This document shows, in pieces, positions 18,481 to 28,011 of a DNA stretch of 28,011 nt. Where the stretch lies: positions 63,739 through 91,749 of the forward strand of contig BFEA01000369.1 of NCBI GenBank assembly GCA_003427395.1, in the 5' to 3' direction. The position numbers were made by a program, and so were the translations under genes. The stretch's first letter is position 1, and each line of letters starts with the position of its first letter. The notes under the pieces are model-generated. The model was not told the origin of the DNA. It did not search any database and was given only the letters and a program-made list of their open reading frames with translations. The DNA comes from Chara braunii (taxonomy: Eukaryota; Streptophyta; Charophyceae; Charales; Characeae).

Positions 18481-20343
18481 TGACATTCCGTTTCATTCTT
18501 TGTTGTATTCATGACTCTCAAGCATTTGCTTGAGCAAGTCTCACTCATATGCATGGCTCAACGCTTACATGATGATGTTCTAATGCATTCTTGGTTGGCC
18601 TCACGAGCTTCAAGCATGTGTTTGAGCAAGTCTCACTCACGTGCATGACCCATCTCTCACATGACAATACTCCGGTTCACACTTGGTTGTTTTTCTACTC
18701 ATGTCAATGTGCTTCACTAATTCTACCTTCAATTTGTCGAGTTCATGCATGTGGTGGTGCTCCGGTTCACACTTGGCTGTTCTTCTACTCATGTGAATCT
18801 GTTCTCCCTTGTTCTATATTTGTTAAGTTCATGTCTGTGGTAGTGTTCTGTTTCAGACTTTGCTGCTCTTTTACTCATGTGAATGTGTTCTCACTAGTTT
18901 TACCTTCACTTTGTCAAGTTCATGCATGTGGTAGTGTTCCGTTTCACACTTGGTTGTTCTTCTACTCATGTGAATATGTTCTCACTAGTTCTACCTTCAA
19001 TTTGTCAAGTTCATGCATGTGTCAAGTTCATGCATGTGGTGGTGCTACGGTTCACACTTGGCTGTTCTTCTATTCATGTGAATGTGTACTCACTAGTTCT
19101 ACCTTCACTTTGTCAAGTTCATGTCTGTGATAGTGTTCCGTTTCACACTTGGTTGTTCTTCTACTCATGTAAATGTGTTCTCACTAGTTCGACCTTCACT
19201 TTGTTAAGTCCATGCATGTGGTAGTGTTTCGTTTCATACTTGGTTGTTCTTCTACTCATGTGAATGTGTTCTCACTAGTTTACCTTCACTTTGTCAAGTT
19301 CATGCACGTGGTAGTGCTCCGTTTCACACTTGGTTGTTCTTCTACTCATGTGAATGTATTCTCACTAGTTCTAACTTCACTTTGTCAAGTTCATGCATGT
19401 GGTAGTGTTCCAATTCACACTTGGTTGTTCTTCTACTCATGTGAATGTGTTCTCTATAGTTTTACCTCCACTTTGTCAAGTTCATGCACGTGGTAGTGCT
19501 CCGTTTCACACTTGGCTGTTCTTCTACTCATGTGAATGTGTTTTCACTAGTTCTATCCTCATTTTGTCAAAGTTCATGCATGTGGTAGTATTCCAATTCA
19601 CACTTGGCTGTTCTTCTACTCACGTGAATGTGTTCTCACTAGTTCTACCTCCACTTTGTCAAGTTCATGCATATGGTAGTGCTCTGTTTCACACTTGGTT
19701 GTCCTTCTACTGATATGAATGTGCTTTCACTAGTTTTATCCTCACTTTGTCAAAGTTCATGCATGTGGTAGTGTTTCGTTTCACACTTCGCTGTTCTTCT
19801 ACTCGTGTGAATGTGTTCTCACTAATTCTACCTTCACTTTGTCAAGTTCATGCATGTGGTTGTGTTCCATTTCACACTTGGCTGTTCTTCTACTCCTGTG
19901 AATGTGTTCTCACTAGTTCTACCTTCACTTTGTCAAGTTCATACATGTGGTAGTGTTCCGTTTCACAATTGGCTGTTCTTCTACTCATGACAATGTGTTC
20001 TTACTAGTTCTACCTTCACTTTGTCAAGTTCATGCATGTGGTAGTACTCCGTTTCACACTTGGTTGTTCGTCTACTCATGTGCAAGTGGTTTCACTACTC
20101 ACACCTTCAATTTGTCAAGTTCATGTCCTTGGTAGTGTTCCGATTCACACTTGGCTGTTGTTCCACTCATGTGTATGTGCTTTCACTACTCACACTCTCG
20201 TTTTGTCAACTTCATGTCCTTGGTAGTGTTGCGATTCACACTTGGCTGTTCTTCTACTCATATACATGTGCATTCACTACTCACACTCTCGTTTTGTCAA
20301 CTTCATGTCCTTGGTAGTATTCCGTTTCACACTTGGCTGTACT
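18481..20343. repeat. 91-bp satellite array, about 20 monomers
   Basis: The landmark TTCTACTCATG recurs mostly every 90-92 bp: 18693, 18783, about 18869, 18960, 19068, 19159, 19250, 19340, 19431, 19522, 19614, 19705, 19797, 19888, 19979, 20070, 20161 and 20252. An 18-bp internal duplication lengthens the unit near 19015-19035. A typical unit holds CAAGTTCATGCATGTGGTAG, TTTCACACTTGGTTGTTC and GTGTTCTCACTAGTTCTAC. Two diverged 92-bp units at 18481-18660, both with TGAGCAAGTCTCACTCA (18531 and 18623), join it to the 172-bp array. The Cys/Phe/Ser-rich ORFs here arise from the repeat. Confidence 0.95.
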
Positions 20344-20410
20344 ACTGTGGGATGGGTGAGCGGCATTTGACTGCTACGGAAGGATGATTTGATTAGGACT
20401 AGTTGCCCTT

Positions 20411-20417
20411 CTCTCTT

Positions 20418-20502
<85 letters not shown>

Positions 20503-20503
20503 N

Positions 20504-20593
<90 letters not shown>
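20411..20593. repeat. (CT)n microsatellite, about 180 bp
   Basis: An almost pure CT run with a single ambiguous base at 20503. Its true length is probably uncertain in the assembly. Confidence 0.97.
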
Positions 20594-20596
<3 letters not shown>

Positions 20597-22366
20597 ATCT
20601 TACCTTCTCTCTCTTCCACCACTTGGCAAATAACTAACCCTTCACCCCTCACTTGTTACATTGTCAGGGAACGAATGGTGAAAAGAACTTGTCCTCACTT
20701 GGTGGAGAAACTGGGCAAGGGGGGGCTGCCAGTCCCTTGTGCCGCCGAGAAGGAAAAGAAAAGAAAAAACATGCGAGCAATTGAGAAAGGTCAAGTTCGA
20801 AAAAAGGGCTAATTGGTGCTTGAAGCGAGGTCAGTTTGACTCAGCCATTTCCCCGACTGCATGACAACGAGAAGAGGATGAACTTATTGAGCAAAGGAAG
20901 GAGAACAAACAGAAGCCAAAGAAAAAGGAAAGTTAGGCATGCGGGAAGGGCTATGTGTTGACCCCAATGGGGGATGTATCGGTCTTTGCTTTTATGTGGG
21001 ATTGTGCAAGTAAGTAAAGGTTTGGGATGCCTTGAGCGGAACAGGGCAGGGAGAGACCGGGCGACAAAGAAAAAAGGAAGAGGGGACAAAGGGGCTACGG
21101 GGCCCTTAGTGTAAAACCGAACCATGAGAGTGACCTTTGTGCATGAGACTTGAAGTATGAATGAAAGAAAGAAGTGCGACTTTTGCTGATCGGAATGTGA
21201 AGTAGCCTGTGCATGCGTGTGAAGGCCCCCAAAAGACTAAGGGGCCTGCTCCAGTAATGACTGATGGAATGTATGAGTCGAGGGGTGCGCCGCACCCCGA
21301 TGACACCGTAGGATTGCAATACTTAGGGAAATGGTGCGTGACCTAAGGATGACGCTTAGCGTGCGCACAAGAGAAGAAGAACTCCCAAAGAACCCTTAGA
21401 CTGCCTGCGTATTGGAATGAGCAATTGCTTGAGAACACAACTAAGAAAAAGAAAAAAAAAACAGTGTTTGTGGAACGACCAACGAGACTACCACCCGGCG
21501 TGAGGGCTGAGCTACATGCTCAATGTCAAAGTTCTCTGGCGCGGTGGCCCACCCCCATCCATCTCAAAGCACTAGGTGAGCGTGAGGGGTGAGCATGAGG
21601 GCCGAGCCAACTGGGACCCGCAGTGGGGTCGACCAAGGCTCGAAAGTCTACCAGGTTTTGGCCCTACAAAAATGGTGGAGGTGACGGGCAAGGGGTTAAA
21701 CCGACCTTTGCGATTCCGAGGGGGGCGCCCTACACAAGACCGTGTACACAACCAAAGATAAGGAAATTGGACTTGTGCTTGCTCTTTCCTTTGAGAGAAT
21801 CAAATCTTAGAGTGGTTGGGCGCATGACATATTACACACTTGATCAGTTTTACTCCGTTGAGGAGTAGCTGTAGCCCTCCTTTCTCTGGTGCTGGTGTTC
21901 GCCAGTCCGGGGAAGCCTTGGGCAAGTCGCAGGTCGACCGTTCCTCTTCGTGTGAAAGAAGGGCTCCGATTACCTGGTAGGCAGTTGGTGCTTCGGCTTC
22001 AGCTGGGGTCCAACGAAAATCCCGCGGCGGAGTGATCCGGCCGAGTGGGTACCCTCCTCTCTTCTTCTTTGAGCCCAACAGGCTCATGATACACTTGAAA
22101 TGCTTAAAGGAACCTACATTAACACAACGGGTCATCAAGAAGGAACAATCCTGCCCTATTAAAAGGACAGACTAATAAAGATAAGGCAAATGAAGGGAGT
22201 TGCTAGACTGCAAAGAAAACTAGCTCACCCTTGAAGACGCTCACGAAAAGGAACCAATCACTGTGTATGAGGATAAAGGGAGTAACACTCACTGTCCCCA
22301 GAGAAAAATTGTGAGGATTGGGTAGGAAGCGTTGGGTGCACCAAGGGAAAGGCACTTGTACTATGT
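20594..22366. other. no gene recognised; purine-rich segment
   Basis: The + strand is purine-rich with short A-rich runs near 20750-20770 and 21445-21462. ORFs on both strands are short and show no recognisable domains; the minus-strand 112-residue frame at 21800-22138 was examined and not identified. The segment may be relics of mobile elements, but nothing in it proves that. Confidence 0.5.
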
Positions 22367-22714
22367 GTGTCCCACTTGGACCTTGTGATCTGCATAAAGG
22401 GAATTGAGCATCCTGCCTTTCGGAAGGAAATGATGGATCTGCACCAGCTGGTGCGGGATTGCAAAACATTGTTCTTTTGTAGTGCCGCTGGATCTCATAT
22501 GAGGGGTTGGACCACCGAGCTGTTGGACAGGAGTTGGTCTCGCCGGTTGATTATTAGCTCTCTCTCCCGAGTGGGCCGTGCATGGCTCGACACCTTGCCC
22601 ATGCGGGATGCGAAACGTCTCCTCTGGCGGGGCTTAGCTTGTCGGCTGGCAGAGGGGGACCGCTGCATGTGGGGCAAGGAGGGAGCCTCGGAGACGATTA
22701 GTACCTTCTCGTAG
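22367..22714 (+). pseudogene. unidentified ORF fragment, possibly pol-derived
   Basis: The open frame has 115 residues and ends in TAG. Its middle reads SSLSRVGRAWLDTLPMRDAKRL and continues into a Cys/Trp-containing stretch. The pattern of small residues followed by AWL-x-x-LP recalls a segment found downstream of the RT domain in some green-lineage reverse transcriptase-like proteins. I see no RT motif around it and downstream frames are full of stops. It could be a remnant or a chance ORF. No function is assigned. Confidence 0.2.
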
Positions 22715-23368
22715 TACGGTTTGGGAAAGGCTGATTCTTATCAGACCGATGGAAGTGAATGCCCAGACGACTGACTTTTGCTCCTAGCGGGGTGCGCGGG
22801 GTGATTCCCGGTACCAACGGGGTTGCAAGAGCGGTAAAACAGGATGAGGTATTTTGGGCGAATGGAGAGGGGTAACACCCTGTGTCAGAACCTAGGTACC
22901 ACGCTCGCGACGGTTGAGTTGCGCTTGAGGTATGGGATAAAACTCTGTCGAAAGTACAAGTGGAGAGACCATATTGGGGAAGGCCGGTGAGGAGATGGTC
23001 GGTTTGTGTGTAAGATTGTCTGCGTTTTTTATTTTGCATTCCTCCTCTGTAAAGATTGATTGGGTTTGAACTGTTGAACGTGGTATGATTCTAGTCTATT
23101 CTCACCTCCCTACCTAAGTCTACACGAGTGAGAGATGATTGAAAGGAGGATAGAGGTCGACTTGCAATGGAATCGAGAGAAGGAACATAGGATGTGAAAG
23201 CCGACCAAGGGTATTATGGGGAGGTGGTACTTAGGGATGGGGAGGTAGAGTAGGGAGACCCGGATGAGGGGTCTGAAATAATTATCATCCAGGACGTGGG
23301 TTGACCTATCATGAATGACCGTTTGGTGCTCTTTTATGGAAACAGGGCTCGGGTGATGAGAAAACAAG
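22715..23368. other. no gene recognised
   Basis: Stops occur in all frames. The 23311-23367 part includes LVLFYGNRARVM, which resembles the end motif of the modules that follow (FWGNRAHEL in module C). It could be the tail of a further upstream copy or the start of module A's exon; the evidence does not decide. Confidence 0.4.
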
Positions 23369-24171
23369 ATGATGTGGTGGATGTCATCCCCAATCTATTC
23401 AAGCGGTCCGGAGATGCCGGTAGATATAAGGGATGGGGTATACGTCGTCCTCCCGGAAGAAGGAACGTGGACAGATCTAGAACCAGCCTATCAAACTGTA
23501 ATGCTGGACGAGGAGGACGCGTTCCTCTGGATAGAAACCATATGGACTAAGGTCAGTCTGACGAGGTTGTCACCGAGCTTTATGGATTTGGAATTCCGAG
23601 GGACAGTGGAAGCCCGATGGTGGGTCTACTTATCACAGGATGGGGAAAACGCTATGGTCATAGACCTGGTACTAGGGACCACGCCGGACGAGTTGTTTAG
23701 GAAGGCAGAAAGGGAGGTTGTATGGGTCGCGTGTCAACGGGCGGAGATGGAAATGGAAAGGGTAGGCGTGCGAGTGAAACTCGGGGATAAAGGGAGCGTG
23801 AGGCGGCCCGTCAGAACGATGAGATGTGTGGTGCATCCCTTTTTGGTGGACGCGGTCTTCAGAATCCGTAGCAGGCTAGTACAGATATGCTTGTCCATGA
23901 CAACCCTCAGACTATACCAATGCGCAAGCAGGACTTCTTTCGGTTGTCGGTAGAAATGAGCACCTTTGAAGGAAATTGGGCAAAGGAATTGGCCGAGATG
24001 TTGAATTGCCTTAGCATAGACAATGTATTTGTCCCTAGCCCGGTGCATTGGGGGATAGTGTACAAAAATGTGGCAGTAGGGGAGACATCCCTGTAAGAGG
24101 TGAGGGAATTGTTATACAACGAAGAGGACGACTTCAATGACGAGGACAAAGGGGATAAGATAGAGGACTGA
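23369..24171 (+). pseudogene. Trp-rich module, copy A
   Basis: I do not recognise the family. Copy A reads from about 23420 in one frame to about 23883, where a one-base deletion moves it to the frame starting at 23887. That frame runs to a TAA at 24094-24096 and on to a TGA at 24169-24171. Landmarks in order: a GVYVVLPEEGTW start, FLWIETIW (23522-23545), RGTVEARWW, a GSVRRPVRTMRCVVHPF segment, PQTI-M, and GNWAKEL (23971-23991), then an acidic tail rich in Asp/Glu. The same landmarks in the same order appear in copies B and C. No signal peptide or membrane segment is evident. Confidence 0.55.
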
Positions 24172-24220
24172 GACTTCTAAGGTGGGGGACTTATTTACCG
24201 AAACTGAGTGGCCTGACACT

Positions 24221-24226
24221 ATGCAG
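24221..24226 (+). promoter_or_regulatory. candidate splice acceptor before module B
   Basis: CACTATGCAG precedes the first codons of copy B (ATG at 24237). The acceptor of copy C is nearly identical (GGCTATGCAG). The upstream pyrimidine tract is poor here, so confidence is modest. Confidence 0.35.
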
Positions 24227-24236
24227 GAGGGAAAAG

Positions 24237-24961
24237 ATGACTAGAGAAGAATTGTTGATGGACTGTACTATCAAAGGATGGGAACCAAGGCGACTCAGAG
24301 GGGGAGTAGAAATGCCTATAGCAGCAGAAAACGAATGGAGAGGGACCACGTGCGACTGGGTTGGGTTTAAAGTTGACTATCATACGTCTGGATAGAACGG
24401 ATCTGGAACCCAATAAGGGAGGAGGAAGGATGGGACGAGATAGCGGAAGGCAAAGTGGAATCATTTGGAACAATGGTTCTTTCCAAAGAAGAGTGGCATT
24501 TATTCTGCACCATGATAGCAGCGGGACAGGACCCGATGTGGCTTCTAGGAGATGAGGAAGCGCAAACCCGAAAAGAGGGCAAGAGGTTCGCCAACGAAGG
24601 ATGGGATGCGGTCAGTAGTAAGGTTGTGATGGGGGGATGGAAGAAACTCAAGCCTCCCAGCCTGCGAACAACAACTTGGGTGCCCGAGTTCGTGGCTAGT
24701 TGGTTTGGGGGTTTCGACCACATTTTAAACGTGGCTGACTCCATGAAAGGGATGCATATAGAGTGTGCTTGGCTAACTGAGGAATTTTTTAGGGGCTCAT
24801 TGAAATACGGGCCCTTCTACGGTGATAAAGCCTGGGAAATTCTCACCATCTTGAGAGTACGTAAGTATGACCGCCTAGAGGTAGACGCGACAGCCTGGGA
24901 TGCCATGGTTAGGCCGGAGGCGGCGACCGCTCCATCCTTTGTGGATGATGTTTTCAAGTAA
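24237..24961 (+). pseudogene. Trp-rich module, copy B
   Basis: The family is not recognised. Copy B can start at ATG 24237, reads to about 24381, and then needs a one-base shift into the frame that runs from 24383 to the TAA at 24959-24961. The two parts align to copies A and C only across that shift, so it is a real lesion. Landmarks: GVEMPIAAENEWRG, YVWIERIW (24383-24406), FGTMVLSKEEW, GGWKKLKPPSLRTTTWVPEF, VADS, and GDKAWEI (24821-24841). About 240 residues, the same size as the other copies. Codons after the last landmark resemble the tails of A and C. Confidence 0.55.
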
Positions 24962-25228
24962 TGTAGTTCAAGTAAGAAGCCGGAAGGGCGGAAGACATGG
25001 GGAAATCAGAGGGCAGAGGGGGTGCATGTTGACTAGGGAGGTAACGCGGGGTAGGGAGCATATGCGATAGTTAGCAGGGCATGCGGGGAGATTAAAACAG
25101 GGAGAGGCGTCCAGCCACTGTGGGCGCAGGGGTGGATTGCAGGGCAGAAGAGAAGAACAAGGACATGAAAGGGAAGGGAAATGGTAGGAGGATGGGTGCT
25201 AAAGATGACTTGTAATCCTCTCTGTTTG

Positions 25229-25238
25229 GGCTATGCAG
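25229..25238 (+). promoter_or_regulatory. candidate splice acceptor before module C
   Basis: A pyrimidine-rich stretch (CCTCTCTGTTT) precedes GGCTATGCAG. The reading frame of copy C is open from GAA at 25239. Donor-like GTAATG (24958) and GTAAGA (24972) lie at the end of copy B, which would give an intron of about 265-280 bases. Phases do not match cleanly, so splicing of B to C is unproven. Confidence 0.4.
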
Positions 25239-26039
25239 GAAATCGCCAATCAACAATGGCAGCAAGACGCTTTCAGACAACACAGCAGCCTGGGTACGCC
25301 CTGGAATAACGGCAGAGGATGGGAAGTGTCCCTTCCGTCAAGTTTCAAATTTCGGGGAATCGACGTGGAATGGCGGGCCGTGACCTTAAGGAGGGACATC
25401 GCCTTCATGATGGTGGAATGTTTGTGGACAGGGATGTGATTTAACCGAGGGTCTGGGGATGACTTGTACTCCAATTTGGAAGTAACCGGAACCTTGTATC
25501 TACCCGAGGTTGGTTGGCACTCGCTGGGAGTAGGAATAACACAAGGTCACGAGCTGACCCTCGTCTTTTGGAAGGCCGCCCAGGCATTGACACGGATAGG
25601 CCAATCAATCGGGGGTAGGAGGAACGTGGGCTTACGGACCAGGGTGGAAGTAGGAAGCTGGCGGGAATTTAATGCACCGGCAATCCCACTAAGATGTCGG
25701 GTCCCCCAATTCATGATAGGCCTTATCTTCGAAAGCCTCGCAAGGGCGCAGGATCTGGCAGACTCGACAATAGTCTGGATAGACCACTTCCCACCTCAAA
25801 CCATCGGGATGTTCTATGACGTCGCTGTGGAGCACGGGCTATTCTGGGGAAACCGGGCCCATGAATTGTTGGAGGTTATCAATATTCTCATATTTGGGTT
25901 GCCGCGGTTAGCTTGTGCGGAATACGAGCACATAATTCGGAGAGAGATCGAGGTGGGGCAGAATTATCTAGCAGGGGTGACTCAACTGTTCGAGAAGCCT
26001 ACCGAACTGGAAGGGCCACGGGGACGAGAACGGGATTAG
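25239..26039 (+). pseudogene. Trp-rich module, copy C
   Basis: Copy C is the best-preserved copy: one frame throughout, broken only by a TGA at 25437-25439, and ending at a TAG at 26037-26039 (about 267 codons). Landmarks in order: GWEVSLPSSFKFRG, FMMVECLW (25404-25427), TGTLYLPEVGW, GSWREFNAPAIPLRCRVPQF, LADS, PQTIGM and GNRAHEL (25848-25868), then a charged tail. The mix of hydrophobic, Trp and charged positions suggests a globular domain. No catalytic motif, zinc ligand set or membrane segment is visible. It may be a host gene exon or part of a retroelement protein; function unknown. Confidence 0.6.
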
Positions 26040-26711
26040 CACTAGAGAAGCAAGCCAGAATGGGGAATAAAGTATACTTCGTTATGTATAGGGGCTCACC
26101 GATGGGAATAGGGAAGGACCATCGGACCCGGCCACGAAGGAGTAAGGAAGGGACAGTAGAAATGCGAAGTCGGAAAAATGGCGGAGAGGTACGCCCCGCC
26201 GAGGCAGGTCGGTCGGAACAGATGTGAATCTTACCCAACCACGCACGACGAAGTAATGAGTGTTTCTGGATACCGAACGAAGGCCGATCCCTGAGGAGGG
26301 CCCTCTCAACCGAAAACGTCTGCGACGGTCAGAAAACAATTGTAGCCAAACTCGCATGCTGCATAAACCAAGGAAGGGATAAGTCCGCGACGATTGTCAC
26401 AACCGGAAAAATTGGAAGGAATACGGATCGGGGACCCTTCCTGACGGAGTACCCAACCGGAACTTTCGCGTGCCCGGCGCGGTAAATTGGAACGCTCTAA
26501 ACGAGCGTGTCATAAAGGAAACTAAGTCCGACTCCCCGACTCGATAAGGGAGTGGAGCCGGCTACGAACTTTTTCCCCTTTTTTTTTTTGAAAGCAATTA
26601 GAGGACAGAAATAAGAAGGGGCCTTTTTCTTTTTAATAAGATAAACCAAAAAAACTCGAGCTTACGAAACCTAAAATGTTCCGAGCTACCTGTGTCCTGA
26701 GGAAACCCTCT
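26040..26711. other. spacer between module C and the second gag
   Basis: No gene recognised. An alternative frame (25913-26227) continues past copy C's stop with Arg/Lys/Gly-rich sequence but has no known domain. A T-rich run lies at about 26574-26590 and another near 26620-26635. No LTR boundary or primer-binding site could be fixed although a gag follows. Confidence 0.45.
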
Positions 26712-26723
26712 GTTTTTTTGCAG
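26712..26723 (+). promoter_or_regulatory. candidate splice acceptor before the gag-like ORF
   Basis: TTTTTTTGCAG lies 11 bases before the ATG at 26735, a textbook pyrimidine tract and CAG. It suggests the gag transcript may have had an intron in its leader, or that the gag is the last exon of a longer transcription unit. Confidence 0.4.
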
Positions 26724-26734
26724 ATCTGGACAAG

Positions 26735-27740
26735 ATGGCAACTAGGGACGAGACATGCAACCTTAGAAGCGAGGGAGGACCAGGCTTAGGAGGCAGTGTC
26801 GTACAAAGCGAAGAGGGTCATAAAGACAGAGAATCGATAAATCCGGATGGTACCAAGGGGAACAAGAAAGAAATCTCCTCAGTGGAAAGCTCGAGAAAGG
26901 CCGGGGGAAGCAAGCAAGGGACCCAGGAGACCACGGAGGGTAGAAATATAGACAGGTCAAGCCCACGAAATTCAGACGGGGCTGTATCGAAGAAGGTGAG
27001 GATCACGGATGCGAGGCGCAAATTAGCAGAGATAGAAAAGAGAACAGCAAAATACAAGGCAAGATTGATCAAGGAGATGATGACTGGGAACGAGGAAGAC
27101 CTCCTGCGGGAAGAACCGCGGGACGTACGGAAGGTCTGCCGAGGTGGAATTGGGCAAGGAGGTCAGGATAGTGAGCGCAGAGGGGCACCCAGCAAGAGAA
27201 GGAAGGAGAGAGAGAACTCCCCTGGAATGGAAGCAAAAAAGGATATGAACCCGCGGACCATAGATAGCAGGGCTAGCCGCCTGCCGGCCGCACCAGTAGT
27301 AATGTGAGGGTGTGAAGGGCTCTCGAGCCTTAGGGAAAGGGTGTTAGGATGGTTTGACCCGGAAGGGACTGCAAAGACTAGAAGAGGACAGAGGGCCGAC
27401 AAGGAAGGGCAGGAAACCAGTGTGGCAGGCGAGGCCAGTAGCTCCGAGGGTGGCCTCAGGAAGATGGTGTCGTCCCTCACGCGGACACTCAACAAAAACC
27501 AAGGCTACCTCGCGGATGCTAAGAAAAAGTTGACGTTTGACGGGGCGAACATCACAGAGTTCCTGATAGATTACGAGAACTTGGCCGCGTTGCTGAAATG
27601 AAGTGAAGAGGAGAAGATGGATCACCTAGGATAGCATGTGTCGTTGAGCCTAGGACGAGACATAATGGTCATCGTGGCCGCAAGCCGGTCTTGAAAGGAG
27701 ACCCGGGATGTAATGATGAGGAAGTACCTAGTGGCTATGT
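26735..27740 (+). pseudogene. second gag-like pseudogene
   Basis: The frame begins at ATG 26735 with a Gly/Ser/Lys-rich, highly charged region. A basic/acidic helix-like segment (DARRKLAEIEKRTAKYKARL) follows at about 27013-27072. After a TGA at 27305-27307 the same frame continues to a conserved block beginning LTFDGANITEFLIDYENLAA (from about 27530) that resembles retrotransposon gag capsid proteins. Within this block TGA 27599, TAG 27632 and TGA 27692 fall at positions where Trp, Gln and Trp are expected. The similarity ends abruptly near 27740. This gag differs from the one at 2390 and belongs to another element family. Confidence 0.7.
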
Positions 27741-27914
27741 ATCCCCTCGGCCGCGGCCGAGTTCGGGTATGGCCGCGATCGCCGGCTGTGGCCGGGACCC
27801 CCCCGGCCATGAACTTAGGGCCGCTGCCGCAGCCGATTGGGGAGGGGGTTCGGGGGCTCGGGGAAGGGGTTTCGAGTCGAGGGGGGCTTCCCTACCCCCT
27901 CGCAAAAAAAAAAA
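27741..27914 (+). mobile_element. candidate SINE-like insertion
   Basis: The gag similarity stops at about 27740 and a GC-rich stretch of about 165 bases follows, ending in 11 A at 27904-27914. About 25 bases before the A run is GTTTCGAGTCG (27869-27879), matching the polymerase III B-box (GGTTCGANTCC) at 9 of 11 positions. A box A match is poor. A 16-bp perfect palindrome lies at 27746-27761. A tRNA-derived SINE would fit, but no target-site duplication could be shown. Confidence 0.25.
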
Positions 27915-28011
27915 CATAAAAACTACAAAAACGGGGGGCCGGAATCTGGGAATTGTTTGAGGGGGGCGGATAATTTTCGGGCCAAAAAAAAAATAAAATT
28001 TGTTCACTGTT
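27915..28011. other. low-complexity window end
   Basis: A-rich and G-rich runs alternate to the window end. Nothing is recognised. Confidence 0.6.

Noticed and set aside
16590-20343. CRISPR-like array
   Set aside because: Units are head-to-tail similar along their whole length with no unique spacers, in a eukaryotic satellite context.
18591-20387. Series of Cys/Phe/Ser-rich ORFs that look like a repeat protein
   Set aside because: The 91-bp unit is not a multiple of three, so the frames rotate from unit to unit; the ORFs are by-products of a satellite low in stop codons.
26065-26090. loxP-like sequence (ATACTTCGTTATGTATA)
   Set aside because: It lacks the paired 13-bp inverted arms; only a short stretch is similar.

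Overview
The window looks like repeat-rich nuclear DNA from a eukaryote, most likely a plant or streptophyte alga. It shows a decayed Ty3/gypsy polyprotein with a chromodomain-like tail, eukaryotic splice-acceptor-like sites, long satellite arrays and large CT/TTC microsatellites. There are no bacterial gene clusters, operons or RNA genes. The species cannot be named from the sequence. I found no intact gene: every recognisable coding region carries stops or frameshifts.

Layout. (1) 1-2389: mostly non-coding, with a weak candidate remnant of a Trp-rich module at 89-430 and a poly-A run at 1150-1166. (2) 2390-7904: a degenerate Ty3/gypsy gag-pol on the + strand (gag, aspartic protease, RT, RNase H, integrase, chromodomain-like tail), ending in a polypurine tract and the start of a 3' LTR at 7905. 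No matching 5' LTR was recognised. (3) 8.6-12.4 kb: no gene recognised. (4) 12.4-13.9 kb: a minisatellite with CT tracts, a leftover Nextera mate-pair junction adapter abutting a 616-base N gap, then CT and a GC-rich 98-bp duplication. (5) 14-16.3 kb: purine-rich + strand, no gene, with a 26-bp minisatellite and several hairpins. (6) 16.6-18.48 kb: a satellite of 11 monomers of about 171-172 bp with higher-order structure. It is followed directly by about 20 monomers of about 91 bp up to 20343 and a (CT)n tract. (7) 20.6-23.3 kb: purine-rich, no convincing gene.

(8) 23.37-26.04 kb is the most novel part: three diverged tandem copies (A, B, C) of a Trp-rich module of about 240-265 residues that I cannot assign to a known family. 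B and C each begin just after a sequence resembling a splice acceptor. (9) 26.7-27.74 kb: a second, unrelated gag-like ORF with three probable C-to-T/G-to-A stops in its conserved block, broken off at about 27.74 kb by a GC-rich, poly-A-ended segment that may be a SINE-like insertion.

Overall this reads as heterochromatin-like accessory DNA: dead retroelements, satellite arrays and a module family that may belong to a host gene or to a retroelement. All homology calls are by eye.
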